From positions 1-48,985 of the forward strand of contig SUYX01000016.1 in NCBI GenBank assembly GCA_015060225.1: DNA of 48,985 nucleotides, given 5' to 3'. Below, in pieces: positions 18,625-27,340 of the stretch. A model generated the notes under the pieces. It saw only the letters and a program-made list of their open reading frames with translations, was not told the origin of the DNA and did not search any database. Each line of letters starts with the position of its first letter. The first letter of the stretch is position 1. The position numbers and the translations under genes are program-made. The DNA comes from Bacteroidales bacterium. GTDB taxonomy: Bacteria > Bacteroidota > Bacteroidia > Bacteroidales > UBA932.

Positions 18625-19578
18625 TTAGTTATTTTTTTTGAATAGCTTATCTTTTATATAATATTCCGCCCTCAATTCCCACACAAGGAAGAACGATCCG
18701 AGCCATCGGGACAAAAGAAGCACATACCATGTAGCACCCATTGCAGAAACAAGGAAAAGATCCTCAAAGTTGCTGTGGGAAATGGCAATATGGGAGTTAA
18801 GAAGGTCAACATCCCTTTTGGACACTTTTCCGCTTTCCACCTCCTCAATCATCACTGCAGCACCATAAGCCAGACCCAGTGTGTTTGCAACAATCCAAAG
18901 GAAAGAGGTCTTTGCGGGCAAACCGAAAAATGCCAACGGATATTTGAGGAATTTTGAAATCCACCTTATCACCCCATATTCCGCCAATATTTTCTGTACT
19001 ATTGCCAGTGAATAGATAAGCAATGTCATCTTAACAACAACCGAAGCGGTTGAGACCAGCCACTCCTTAAAAAGCACCATGAACTCCGGTTTCTGTCCAT
19101 ATCCTCCCGACAACTGTTCCATTATCCCTCCCGGGAGGATCTTATTCAAGAAAAATGCCAAAGTGAATGCTGAGACGGTACGTATAATTACAATCCTCAC
19201 TGCAGAAGTGCCTGTCTTTTTCTGGACAGCTGTCTCTGTTATCATATTGTGGGCACAAAGCACCATGGTACTCAAAATTGTCAGTGTCCTCGCATCAAAA
19301 TCAAATGCCGCAGCAACCGAAATTGCTGCATACACATTCACAAAGTATCCGGTAACAAACGGGAAGGCAGCCTCTCCAGGAAGACCTATACTGTTGAACA
19401 GCGGTGTAAGAAGATTTGATATCCACGGGAGAATATTGACATATTTGAGAAACATTATTGCAAATGACACACTTACAGTAAGTTTTACGAGCCATATACA
19501 GGTTTTTGTAGTGCTGGGCAATACAGATTTCACACATCTGGCCACCCTCTCTTTTCCGCTTTCTTTTACATGGTTCAT
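18625..19578 (-). CDS. Nucleoside-recognition (Gate) domain membrane protein
   Basis: This 317-residue integral membrane protein has about eight hydrophobic segments and two copies of a Gate-like region: SNLLTPLFNSIGLPGEAAFPFVTGYF in the first half and FLKYPLAFFGLPAKTSFLWIVANTLGL in the second. It resembles the SpmA/SpmB and YjiH type of proteins, whose substrate is not established. The first 20 residues are charged and cytoplasmic. A candidate -7 element lies 17 nt before the start. It is followed by trxB after 22 nt, so it may be cotranscribed with that operon. The family is a fair reading; the transported substrate, if any, is unknown. Confidence 0.75.
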   Translation of the reverse strand: MNHVKESGKERVARCVKSVLPSTTKTCIWLVKLTVSVSFAIMFLKYVNILPWISNLLTPLFNSIGLPGEAAFPFVTGYFVNVYAAISVAAAFDFDARTLTILSTMVLCAHNMITETAVQKKTGTSAVRIVIIRTVSAFTLAFFLNKILPGGIMEQLSGGYGQKPEFMVLFKEWLVSTASVVVKMTLLIYSLAIVQKILAEYGVIRWISKFLKYPLAFFGLPAKTSFLWIVANTLGLAYGAAVMIEEVESGKVSKRDVDLLNSHIAISHSNFEDLFLVSAMGATWYVLLLSRWLGSFFLVWELRAEYYIKDKLFKKNN

Positions 19579-19594
19579 AACAAATAATTTTTCG

Positions 19595-19602
19595 CAAATT
19601 TA
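19595..19602 (-). promoter_or_regulatory. Candidate -7 element for the nucleoside-recognition gene
   Basis: Minus strand TAAATTTG, exact TAnnTTTG match, 17 nt before the start codon. No clear TTTG at -33. Confidence 0.45.
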
Positions 19603-19610
19603 CATCATAA

Positions 19611-19642
19611 TTTGAATTGTGGAACACATTTTGATATCTTTG
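19611..19642 (+). promoter_or_regulatory. Promoter of the NigD-like lipoprotein gene
   Basis: TTTG at 19611-19614 and TATCTTTG at 19635-19642 with a 20-nt spacer form a complete Bacteroidetes promoter. The start codon is 50 nt downstream. Confidence 0.75.
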
Positions 19643-19691
19643 CATCTTTCAGATGACATTATAAAGTATAATTAACACTAATAATCAAAAA

Positions 19692-20402
19692 ATGAAGAAA
19701 TTAGCTAAATTTTTACTATTGGTTGTCCTTGCCCTTCCGCTCCTTGCATCGTGTAACAAAGAGGATGAGCCAACAAAATCTGTACTGGCAACAATACTCC
19801 CTTACTGGAACGAAGTGGGATTTGCAATACAGCTGGACAATGGTGAAAGCATGTATCCTGCAAAAGTGCATGTAAACTACAAGGCAAAGGAGGAGGCCCA
19901 GAGGGCAATCATATTCTTTTCTGAAAACAGCAAACCTGTTGCACCGTTCACCTACAGCGTGAACATCCACGGCATTACAGAGCTTGAGACAAAAGAGATT
20001 GAACTTGCTTCCTCATCGGATGACCAATTGGGTGAAGATGGCATTGAGATTGTTGAGGCATACATTGGCGGCGGCTATCTCAACATTGAGTTCAAGGTGA
20101 ACATAGACCCTTATTCAAAGGACCAGAATCATGTTGTAAGCCTTGTGGACAACCAGATAAACGGCGAGCCAAAATACACAAGCCACTATCCTCTTGAGCT
20201 GAGATTCAAGAGAGACCACAGCGTTCAGGACAATAGAGGTGTTGCCGTTTCAAACATTGCATGCTTCTACATTGGCAACTACAATCTTGACCGTCTGGAG
20301 TGCGAAGGCTATGAACTAAAATTCCTGGGGCTTGAGGATGAGTCAAACAAAGACCCTGAAGGGGTTCCTATGAAGAGTGTGAAAATAACCCCTCAAAAGT
20401 AG
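19692..20402 (+). CDS. NigD-like lipoprotein
   Basis: The 236-residue protein has a lipoprotein signal (MKKLAKFLLLVVLALPLLASC, Cys about 21) and an arrangement like the NigD family of Bacteroidetes: an N-terminal small barrel with QLDNGESMYPAKV, then a C-terminal beta domain beginning at EIVEAYIGGGYLNIEFKVN and continuing with HVVSLVDNQ and PLELRFKRDHSVQDNRG. NigD proteins take their name from a bacteriocin operon but most have no known role. This copy stands alone with its own promoter and terminator. The family call rests on pattern memory, without a search. Confidence 0.7.
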   Translation: MKKLAKFLLLVVLALPLLASCNKEDEPTKSVLATILPYWNEVGFAIQLDNGESMYPAKVHVNYKAKEEAQRAIIFFSENSKPVAPFTYSVNIHGITELETKEIELASSSDDQLGEDGIEIVEAYIGGGYLNIEFKVNIDPYSKDQNHVVSLVDNQINGEPKYTSHYPLELRFKRDHSVQDNRGVAVSNIACFYIGNYNLDRLECEGYELKFLGLEDESNKDPEGVPMKSVKITPQK

Positions 20403-20432
20403 ACCGGATAAAATTTACAAATACAAGAAATG

Positions 20433-20461
20433 AAAAAAGGGAGAGTCGCTCTCCCTTTTTT
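20433..20461. terminator. Bidirectional terminator between the NigD-like gene and gadC
   Basis: Six A, GGGAGAG (20439-20445), loop TCG, CTCTCCC (20449-20455), six T. It is symmetric, so it ends both the plus-strand lipoprotein transcript and the minus-strand gadB-gadC transcript; it overlaps the last base of the gadC stop codon. Confidence 0.9.
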
Positions 20462-21915
20462 CATTTCTCCCAATGGAACGGAGCAAAGGTTGCACTCTTG
20501 TCAACCCAGCTCTCTTTCCTGTTGGCATATATTATCAACGGTGCACCTACCACCACAACACATCCCAACGCCAATACAGAATACCATACAGTGTTGCTTC
20601 CGGTTGCAATCTGTGCAGGAGGGATAAAGCTCAGCACAAATGCAAGCAATGATCCGCAGAATCCCACTCCGCTAATAATCCACATCATGAGATTCCCCTT
20701 TTTGCCAATCCTGTAAGGACGGGGCTCATCCTTCATATTGTACCTCAACCTTATTGCGGCTGCAAACATTATCAGGTACATTATAAGATAGAGCACCACT
20801 GTAAGCTGGCTCAATATCTGATAGAAGCTCTGTACAGAAGGCATAACTACAAACAGGAGTCCAAGAACTGTAACAATTGCCCCCTGCACATAAAGGATAT
20901 TCCTCTGCACACCATTCTCGTTTGCCTTCTGGAAGAACGGAGGAAGATATCCAGCCTTTCCAACTGCAAAAATACCTTTAGAAGGGCCGGAAACCCATGT
21001 AAGGACACTTGCCAGCACACCAAAAGCCAATGCCACTGCAATAACCGGTGAGAGCCAGCTTGCCTTAAGATATGCAAAATATTTATCAAACCCTATAAGG
21101 AGGCTCTGTGTAAGGTTTATATCCTTCTGCGGGATTATCACGCCAAGTGCAAATGTACCCAGCACAAAAATCAGTACAGTAATGGCTGCCCCAATGAATA
21201 TTGCTTTGGGATAGTTCTTTGCCGGATTCTCCATATCGGTAACATGTATACCACTCATCTCCATTCCGGCATAAAAGAGGAATATTCCTGAAGCCAGCAC
21301 CAGATTGTTGATATTAGTGAGGTCGGGGAAGAAATTTCCGTGAAAATCCATCTGGGAAACCCCTCCGGTTGCAAGGTACACAATACCCAATACCACCAGC
21401 AGGGCAGCAGGGATGATTGTCCCCACAAGTCCCCCTATCTTGGCAACTTTTGCAACCCATCCCATCCCTTTAAGGGAGATGAAGGTAGCTGTCCAGTAAA
21501 TGAGGAGCACCACCACCAGGGAATAGATCTTATTGGAAGCCAAAGCCATGTCATGTGTATGGTCCATCCCTATAAATGCTATTGCAACAGCTCCGAAAGT
21601 AAGGACAGTAGGATACCATATAGTACTCTCAATCCACTGGAGCCATATTGCCAGAAATCCCCATTTCTTCCCGAACGCCTCACCTACCCATCTGAACACA
21701 CCACCCTGCTTGTCCTTGAACATGGCAGCCAGCTCCGCTGCCACAAGTGATGTAGGGATGAGGAATACCAGTGCAGCAAACAGATAATAAAATGCGGAAC
21801 TGATTCCATACTCCGCCTCTGCCGGAAGCCCCCTCAAACTCACCACTGCCGTAACATTCATGATTGCCAGGGTAAAGACGCCCAGTTTGGCAACCTGTTT
21901 TACATTGCCGTTCAT
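20461..21915 (-). CDS. gadC: Glutamate:GABA antiporter (APC family)
   Basis: GadC exchanges external glutamate for internal GABA, so that decarboxylation in the cytoplasm consumes protons. The 484-residue protein has about 12 transmembrane segments and the GadC-type N-terminus LGVFTLAIMNVTAVVSLRGLP, followed by EYGISSAFYYLFAALVFLIP and GGVFRWVGEAFGKKWGFLAIW. The C-terminal tail (NRKESWVDKSATFAPFHWEK) is shorter than the pH-sensing C-plug of the 511-residue E. coli protein. It lies 20 nt after gadB on the same strand, the normal pairing. Confidence 0.92.
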   Translation of the reverse strand: MNGNVKQVAKLGVFTLAIMNVTAVVSLRGLPAEAEYGISSAFYYLFAALVFLIPTSLVAAELAAMFKDKQGGVFRWVGEAFGKKWGFLAIWLQWIESTIWYPTVLTFGAVAIAFIGMDHTHDMALASNKIYSLVVVLLIYWTATFISLKGMGWVAKVAKIGGLVGTIIPAALLVVLGIVYLATGGVSQMDFHGNFFPDLTNINNLVLASGIFLFYAGMEMSGIHVTDMENPAKNYPKAIFIGAAITVLIFVLGTFALGVIIPQKDINLTQSLLIGFDKYFAYLKASWLSPVIAVALAFGVLASVLTWVSGPSKGIFAVGKAGYLPPFFQKANENGVQRNILYVQGAIVTVLGLLFVVMPSVQSFYQILSQLTVVLYLIMYLIMFAAAIRLRYNMKDEPRPYRIGKKGNLMMWIISGVGFCGSLLAFVLSFIPPAQIATGSNTVWYSVLALGCVVVVGAPLIIYANRKESWVDKSATFAPFHWEK

Positions 21916-21935
21916 AACTTTACAGATTTAATTGT

Positions 21936-23339
21936 TTAATGGGTAAATACCTTTCCTTTCTGTTTCTCCTCCTTTTCGTACGCAATACGGGAGTTGGTTG
22001 GGTAAGCAAGCTGCTCCAGCTCCGCTACAGCCGAGCGCATATCTGCAAGCATCATGTCTGCCATATCCCTGGTAAACCCCTGCTTGATAACCACCCTCAT
22101 CACCACTATATCCTCCAATGAAGCAGGAAGGGTATATGCGGGAACCATCCAGCCATATTGTTTCAATTTGTCCTGCAGATCGTACAAAGTCCATTTTGCA
22201 CTCTTGTCATACTCCTGGTCCAGATGCCAGATGAACAGAGGATTTACAACCTCCTGCGCATAATTGTGGAACTGCGGGAATTTGGCAATTTCGCCCCAGA
22301 TATATCTGGCTATCTCCAATGAGTTCTTCTGTATCGCCTTGTACCCTTCAAACCCCAATCTTATATAATTGTAATATTGTCCAAGAATCTGGGCACCCGG
22401 ACGGGAGAAGTTCAAACCCACCTGGGAGATCTCCGCACCAAGGTAATTGACTGAGAAATTCATTTCATCGGGAAGATACTTCTTGTCCTTCCAGATCACC
22501 CAACCCAAACCGGGATATACCAATCCGTATTTGTGTCCCGACGTACTTATTGAAAGTACCCATTTGAGACGGAAATCCCATTTCTTTTCCGGATTGAGGA
22601 ATGGAAGGATAAAACCTCCGGAAGCTGCATCCACATGGATAGGGATATTGTAGCCTGTCTTTGCATTGTATTCATCCAATGCCGCATCCAGCGCCTCCAC
22701 ATCATCATTGAGGCCTGTCCATGTTACTCCCTGGATAGGGACAACACAGATGGTATTCTCATCACAATACTGCAATGCCAGCTGGGGATCCAAAGTAATA
22801 TGCTCCCTTGAAATTGGCACCTGCCTCATTTCTACCTGCCACAACTGCGAGAACTTCTCCCACACAACCTGCATTCCGGTACTGATTACAAAATTTGGCT
22901 TGTCATAAGGCTTGCCCTGCTCCATCCTCCTCTTTTTCCATCTGAGCCAGGCTGCAATGCCTCCCAACATGCAGGCCTCGCTTGAGCCTATACCTACAGC
23001 TCCTGTTTTCCATTTCCTTGTCTCGGGTGTATTCCACAAGTTTGCAAGGATATTTATGCATTTGCCGTTGATTACAGCTACCCTCGGATACTCTGTTTCA
23101 TCTATATAGTTGATATTGATGGCCTCATTCATAAGTCTGGTGGCGTAATCATCCATATAGGTTGTAACAAATGTGGCAAGATTAAGCATAGGATTGGTCT
23201 GCGGATAAGTCTCCTCTTTTACAATCTGGTATGCTACCTCCGGATTTGTAGGAAATTTTGGAATAACATCCGAAGGTGCAGCTTCCAAGACTCTGTCCGA
23301 TGCGAATACAGGAGTCTCCAAATACTTTTCTTCTTTCAT
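21936..23339 (-). CDS. gadB: Glutamate decarboxylase
   Basis: GadB removes the alpha-carboxyl of glutamate, using one proton and giving GABA, for acid resistance. The 467-residue length equals the E. coli enzyme within one residue. Visible are VGIGSSEACMLGGIAAWLRW, PIHVDAASGGFILPFL with the PLP-contacting Asp, and the PLP lysine at about 270 in SISTSGHKYGLVYPG. The protein ends in KGKVFTH: in E. coli a His near the C-terminus closes the active site at neutral pH, and a His is also present here, so pH control may be kept. The operon gadB-gadC has no recognisable regulator beside it and no clear promoter in the AT-rich 176 bases upstream. Confidence 0.97.
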   Translation of the reverse strand: MKEEKYLETPVFASDRVLEAAPSDVIPKFPTNPEVAYQIVKEETYPQTNPMLNLATFVTTYMDDYATRLMNEAININYIDETEYPRVAVINGKCINILANLWNTPETRKWKTGAVGIGSSEACMLGGIAAWLRWKKRRMEQGKPYDKPNFVISTGMQVVWEKFSQLWQVEMRQVPISREHITLDPQLALQYCDENTICVVPIQGVTWTGLNDDVEALDAALDEYNAKTGYNIPIHVDAASGGFILPFLNPEKKWDFRLKWVLSISTSGHKYGLVYPGLGWVIWKDKKYLPDEMNFSVNYLGAEISQVGLNFSRPGAQILGQYYNYIRLGFEGYKAIQKNSLEIARYIWGEIAKFPQFHNYAQEVVNPLFIWHLDQEYDKSAKWTLYDLQDKLKQYGWMVPAYTLPASLEDIVVMRVVIKQGFTRDMADMMLADMRSAVAELEQLAYPTNSRIAYEKEEKQKGKVFTH

Positions 23340-23456
23340 AATTTACTGATTATTAAGTTTATTAAAAAACAATACATTTAACAACCTTAAATTCATTTGG
23401 TTGAGAGATGAAAAAAAGTATTTGTTTAAAATTTATTATAATTTTTATAAAATATT

Positions 23457-23488
23457 CTTGCATATAATAATTATTATAATTAACTTTG
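23457..23488 (+). promoter_or_regulatory. Promoter of the PerR-like gene and rubrerythrin
   Basis: CTTG at 23457-23460 (part of TTCTTG) and TAACTTTG at 23481-23488 with a 20-nt spacer. The start codon is 28 nt downstream. Bases 23340-23456, towards gadB, are AT-rich and show no further feature. Confidence 0.6.
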
Positions 23489-23515
23489 CATCATTGAAAC
23501 AAAAAAGGACGTGCT

Positions 23516-23920
23516 ATGTTGATGATAAAAGAATTGATAAAGAGTGTGGGACTGAAAGCCACGCCACAAAGAATTGCAATCTATGAATCCATGAGAAAAC
23601 TCGGACACGCATGTGCAGATATGGTTGTGGAGGACCTGAAAGATAAGTTTCCAACCCTTACAGTTGCTACAATATACAATGTGCTGGAGTCGTTCGTAGA
23701 TGCAGGTCTTCTTGTAAAACGTTTCAGCCTCAACCACAAAATGTATTTTGATGTCAACACATATGAACATGCACATTGCTATGATACTGTACAGAACTGC
23801 TTTATAGATGTTGATGACCCTAAGCTCATAAAACTCATAAATGAATATGTCTCGGCTAAAGAGATTGAGAATTTTGAGGTTGAGGGTGTTGACATCCATA
23901 TTGTAGGAAAACAGAAATAA
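23516..23920 (+). CDS. Fur/PerR-family transcriptional regulator without the structural zinc cysteines
   Basis: This 134-residue protein is a winged-helix repressor of the Fur family. The DNA-binding part is clear (GLKATPQRIAIYESM at 12-26 and LTVATIYNVLESFVDAGLL at 48-66). The residues that form the regulatory metal site in PerR all have counterparts: His31, Asp79, His85, His87 and Asp98/Asp100. The two CxxC pairs that hold structural zinc in Fur and PerR are absent: the segment after the His pair is HAHCYDTVQNCF and the C-terminus ends DIHIVGKQK. AAGGA lies 6 nt before the first ATG. It precedes rubrerythrin by 39 nt, so a peroxide-sensing, PerR-like role is likely. Confidence 0.85.
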   Translation: MLMIKELIKSVGLKATPQRIAIYESMRKLGHACADMVVEDLKDKFPTLTVATIYNVLESFVDAGLLVKRFSLNHKMYFDVNTYEHAHCYDTVQNCFIDVDDPKLIKLINEYVSAKEIENFEVEGVDIHIVGKQK

Positions 23921-23959
23921 ATTAACAGAAACATTAACAATAATAAAAATTTTTGAATT

Positions 23960-24535
23960 ATGGCATCTATCAAAGGTACACAGACCGAGAAAAACCTATT
24001 GACAGCGTTTGCTGGCGAGTCACAAGCAAGAACAAGATACACCTTCTTTGCAAGCGTTGCAAAAAAAGAGGGTTTTGAGCAGATTTCAGCAGTATTTACA
24101 GAGACTGCAGAGCAGGAGAAAGAGCACGCTAAAAGATTCTTCAAATTCTTGGAGGGTGGTGATCTTGAGATTACTGCTACATACCCTGCCGGTAAAATTG
24201 GCACAACTGCAGAGAACCTGCTTGCAGCAGCAATGGGTGAGAACGAGGAGTGGAGCGAAGCTTATCCTCATATGGCAGAGGTTGCCCTTGCAGAGGGATT
24301 CCCTCAGGTTGCAGTAGCATTCAAGGAGATTGCAAAAGTTGAGGCTATGCACGAGGAGAGATACCGCACTCTTCTTGCAAGAGTTGAGGCAGGCAAAGTA
24401 TTTGAAAGAGAAGAGGCAATTGAGTGGCAGTGCAGAAACTGCGGTTATGTTTACACCGGCAAGGCTGCCCCTAAAACATGTCCTGCATGTCTTCATCCAC
24501 AGGCATACTTTGAGCCTAAAAAGTGGAACTATTAA
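23960..24535 (+). CDS. rbr: Rubrerythrin
   Basis: Rubrerythrin is a cytoplasmic non-haem di-iron peroxidase that removes hydrogen peroxide in anaerobes. The 191-residue protein has a four-helix di-iron domain with ligands in TEKNLLTAFAGESQARTRYTFF, AEQEKEHAKRFF, EEWSEAYPHMAEVALAEGF and VEAMHEERYRTLL, then a C-terminal rubredoxin domain with the two Cys pairs WQCRNCGYVYTG and PKTCPACLHPQAYFEP. It follows the PerR-like gene, whose product probably represses it, and is closed by a terminator. Confidence 0.98.
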   Translation: MASIKGTQTEKNLLTAFAGESQARTRYTFFASVAKKEGFEQISAVFTETAEQEKEHAKRFFKFLEGGDLEITATYPAGKIGTTAENLLAAAMGENEEWSEAYPHMAEVALAEGFPQVAVAFKEIAKVEAMHEERYRTLLARVEAGKVFEREEAIEWQCRNCGYVYTGKAAPKTCPACLHPQAYFEPKKWNY

Positions 24536-24558
24536 TAAAAGTGTTATGTATGTAAGTG

Positions 24559-24592
24559 AAAGAGGTGACAGTGATGACTGCCACCTCTTTTT
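24559..24592 (+). terminator. Terminator of the rubrerythrin transcript
   Basis: AAAGAGGTG (24559-24567) pairs with CACCTCTTT (24582-24590), with inner CAG/CTG pairing, and is followed by TT. It also serves as a weak barrier for the convergent acyl-CoA synthetase gene. Confidence 0.8.
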
Positions 24593-24609
24593 ATCCCTTA
24601 ATATAATTT

Positions 24610-26244
24610 CTAATTGTACAGGAACCTCTTGATACTCATTTTAGGGGTCTTTTCAAACGGTGAGTTTACCCTCTCTACATCTGAGAGTTTACTGTAAACC
24701 GGCATTTGTCTGTTTACCTCTGTCATAAGTGTTTTGCGGTATTCATCTGAATTTACCGCCTCCTGGTCCATTTTCTCCGCATCCATATATACAAGTGCCA
24801 CCAGAGAAGCACCTCTGCCAAGGACTATTGATTCAATTACATATGGCTGCATGTTTATTACCGCCTCTATCTCCTCGGGATAGATGTTCTGTCCATTGGG
24901 GGTAAGGATCATGTTCTTGCTCCTACCTTTGATGAACACGTTGCCTTTCTTGTCAAGAAGGCCAAGGTCTCCGGTACGCATCCAGCCGTCGGGAGTAAAT
25001 GCAGCTGATGTTGCCTCTTCATTTTTGTAGTATCCGCTCATGATGTTGGTTCCCCTTGCCTGGATCTCCCCTACAACCTTGTACGGATCCTGGGAATCAA
25101 TCCTTATCTCCACGGTGTCAATTGCCTTTCCGCAAGATTTTGGGGCAAAGTCCCACCAGTCTTCGTATGCCATCAGCGGAGCCGCCTCTGTCATACCATA
25201 ACCTACTGTAAACGGCAGTTTTATTTTCTTGAATATCTTTTCAATATCCGGGTTGAGGGCCGCACCGCCCATAACTATCTCCCTAATATTGCCGCCGAAC
25301 GCTTCAAGGAGTGTCTTGCGTATCTTGTTGAAGATTACCTTGTTCACCCCTGGAATATGGGTTAGCACCTTCATCAGCGGCTTGCCCAGTACAGGCTGGA
25401 GCTTGCTCTTGTATATCTTCTCCATTACAAGTGGTACTGTAATGAGCAGATAGGGCTTTATCTCTGCCAATGCCCCCATAAGCATTGCCGGGGTAGGCAT
25501 TTTGCCAAGGTAATAGATTGAAGAGCCGCCGCACAGCGGATAAATGAGCTCGAACATCATTCCATACATGTGGGCCATAGGGAGCATTGATACTATCTTG
25601 TCCTCCGGATAAGAGGTAAGCCTCTTCTGTCCGAACTCCACATTTGCACTAATGCACTCATATCTGAGCATAACTCCCTTAGGGGCACTTACGGTTCCGG
25701 ATGTATAGTTGATGATTGCAAGGTCTTTACCGTTATCAGTTGGGTATGATACGTTTTCTGCAGTAAATCCCTGTGGATATTTTGCTGCGAATGTCTCCTC
25801 AAGCCTCTCATACGCTGCCTTTACTTCAGGTGTTGCCGCATAGTGGAGAGAAAAGTCTGCAGTTGAGATTACAGCCTTCACCAAAGGCATTTTCTCAATT
25901 GAGAGCTTTGGCCATATTTCATTGTCGGTGAAAAGCACTGCACTCTCCGAGTGGGCTACAAGTGAATTTACATTGTCGGGATGAAAATCTGCAAGGATGG
26001 GAACCATTACTGCTTCATAGGTGTTTCCTGCGAGGAATGACATTCCCCAGCGTGCAGTATTCTTGGCACACAGGGCCATCTTCTCCCCTTTTGCAATACC
26101 TGCTTCCTTAAAGAAAATATGCAGCTTCTCGCACTGGGTTGCAACATCTCCAAATGTAAATGTCTCCCCTTTGTAGTTTCCCAATGCAGGGCGGTTCCAA
26201 TAATTCTTTACAGACTCTTCAAGTCTCGAAAGGTAGTGTTTCAT
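24610..26244 (-). CDS. AMP-forming acyl-CoA synthetase (long-chain fatty acid-CoA ligase type)
   Basis: The enzyme activates a carboxylic acid to an acyl-adenylate and then an acyl-CoA. The 544-residue protein contains the ATP/AMP loop IINYTSGTVSAPKGVML (about 190), the core motif VGYGMTEAAPLMAYE (about 360), the GWMRTGDLGLLDKKGNV hinge with the catalytic Asp, and the C-terminal lysine in FEKTPKMSIKRFLYN. No signal peptide is present. The overall type is that of long-chain fatty acid-CoA ligases; the substrate cannot be read from sequence. It is monocistronic and divergent from the EamA transporter. Confidence 0.9.
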   Translation of the reverse strand: MKHYLSRLEESVKNYWNRPALGNYKGETFTFGDVATQCEKLHIFFKEAGIAKGEKMALCAKNTARWGMSFLAGNTYEAVMVPILADFHPDNVNSLVAHSESAVLFTDNEIWPKLSIEKMPLVKAVISTADFSLHYAATPEVKAAYERLEETFAAKYPQGFTAENVSYPTDNGKDLAIINYTSGTVSAPKGVMLRYECISANVEFGQKRLTSYPEDKIVSMLPMAHMYGMMFELIYPLCGGSSIYYLGKMPTPAMLMGALAEIKPYLLITVPLVMEKIYKSKLQPVLGKPLMKVLTHIPGVNKVIFNKIRKTLLEAFGGNIREIVMGGAALNPDIEKIFKKIKLPFTVGYGMTEAAPLMAYEDWWDFAPKSCGKAIDTVEIRIDSQDPYKVVGEIQARGTNIMSGYYKNEEATSAAFTPDGWMRTGDLGLLDKKGNVFIKGRSKNMILTPNGQNIYPEEIEAVINMQPYVIESIVLGRGASLVALVYMDAEKMDQEAVNSDEYRKTLMTEVNRQMPVYSKLSDVERVNSPFEKTPKMSIKRFLYN

Positions 26245-26267
26245 ATTACTGTTTTTTTATGAGGGGG

Positions 26268-26303
26268 CAAATGTAGATATTTTTCTGATTATTTGTATAT
26301 TTG
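26268..26303. promoter_or_regulatory. Face-to-face promoter elements of the acyl-CoA synthetase and EamA genes
   Basis: TACATTTG on the minus strand (26268-26275) and TATATTTG on the plus strand (26296-26303) lie 20 nt apart, each in the place where the other promoter's -33 element would be. The start codons are 23 and 18 nt away. The two promoters probably compete for polymerase. Confidence 0.55.
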
Positions 26304-26321
26304 GGGCCAAAATTTTTTATT

Positions 26322-27269
26322 ATGAGAAATTTGAGGGGCCTTATAATGGCCATACTCTCTTCAGCCACTTTTGGATTGATACCGCTTTTCTCCATCCCCC
26401 TTATGGAGAATGCAGATAAGAGTCTTGAGATAGATTTGGACAGCGTATGCTTCTACAGATTCCTGTTCTCAGCCCTCCTCATGGGGCTCATTGTATTTAT
26501 AAGTTTTGCAAAAAAGCATAAGGGAGAGGGGATTGGAAAAATCATGCATGAGGCTTATGCCCTTAGCGGCAAACAGTTTGGGCTCCTTATGCTCATATCT
26601 GTATTTTATGCCTCCACAAGCATATTCCTTACCGCTTCATATACCATTGGTGGAATCCCAAGCGGAATAGCCACTACAATGCACTTCCTTTACCCGGTAT
26701 TTGTTACTGCAGTAATGATTCTTTTCATTGGAGAAAAGCTGACAGCAGGCAAAGTGATTTCTGTGATGCTGGCCTTTGGAGGTGTTTTTTTCCTCAGCGG
26801 CGCCTCCATAACCGGTGACTTTACCCTCAATCCTCTTGGACTGCTTTTTGTGCTGGTAACCATTTTTACATACGGTTCATACATCATTGGAGTAAACAAC
26901 ATAAAGGCAATTGCCGGTATGAACGGAATGAAGCTCACTTTCTATGTGCTTGCCTTTTCATGTCTGCTCTTCTGCTGCAACATTCTTGTCAAGGGAGGGG
27001 AATTTGCCCCTCTTGTAACATTCCACCAATGGTGGAATATACTTGCACTGGCCTTTATACCTACCCTTATTTCTGACCTTACCCTTGTATATGCCATACA
27101 GATTATTGGTTCCACAACCACCGCCATATTGGGATGTATGGAACCCCTTACAGCCGTATTGGTAGGCATTGCCGTTTTTGGGGAAAAGCTGAGCTCATCC
27201 CAGATAATTGGTATGGTTCTGGTATTCCTGGCAGTAAATCTTGTCATCCTGTCGCAGAAGAAGAAATAG
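26322..27269 (+). CDS. EamA-family (DMT) transporter
   Basis: The 315-residue membrane protein has ten hydrophobic segments in two halves, the layout of the drug/metabolite transporter superfamily. Typical pieces are LSSATFGLIPLFSIPLM at the N-terminus, TIGGIPSGIATTMHFLYPVFV, and TTTAILGCMEPLTAVLVGIAVFGEKLS in the second half. It likely exports a small metabolite, but the substrate is not known. I chose the ATG at 26322 (MRNLRGLIMAIL) because an upstream in-frame TTG falls within the -7 promoter element. A 10-bp inverted repeat follows the gene. Confidence 0.85.
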   Translation: MRNLRGLIMAILSSATFGLIPLFSIPLMENADKSLEIDLDSVCFYRFLFSALLMGLIVFISFAKKHKGEGIGKIMHEAYALSGKQFGLLMLISVFYASTSIFLTASYTIGGIPSGIATTMHFLYPVFVTAVMILFIGEKLTAGKVISVMLAFGGVFFLSGASITGDFTLNPLGLLFVLVTIFTYGSYIIGVNNIKAIAGMNGMKLTFYVLAFSCLLFCCNILVKGGEFAPLVTFHQWWNILALAFIPTLISDLTLVYAIQIIGSTTTAILGCMEPLTAVLVGIAVFGEKLSSSQIIGMVLVFLAVNLVILSQKKK

Positions 27270-27273
27270 CACT

Positions 27274-27314
27274 CATAGGGTGTTACCCAAAAGATACACC
27301 CTATGGTAAATTTG
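27274..27314 (+). promoter_or_regulatory. Inverted repeat plus -7 element before a small gene
   Basis: CATAGGGTGT (27274-27283) and ACACCCTATG (27296-27305) form a perfect 10-bp inverted repeat with a 12-nt loop. TAAATTTG at 27307-27314 follows at once and matches the -7 element. The repeat covers the place of the -33 element, so it could be an operator. It could also act as a stem ending the EamA transcript, but no T run follows. Confidence 0.45.
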
Positions 27315-27340
27315 CATGTGAATCCGGTTTTGTGCAAGAT

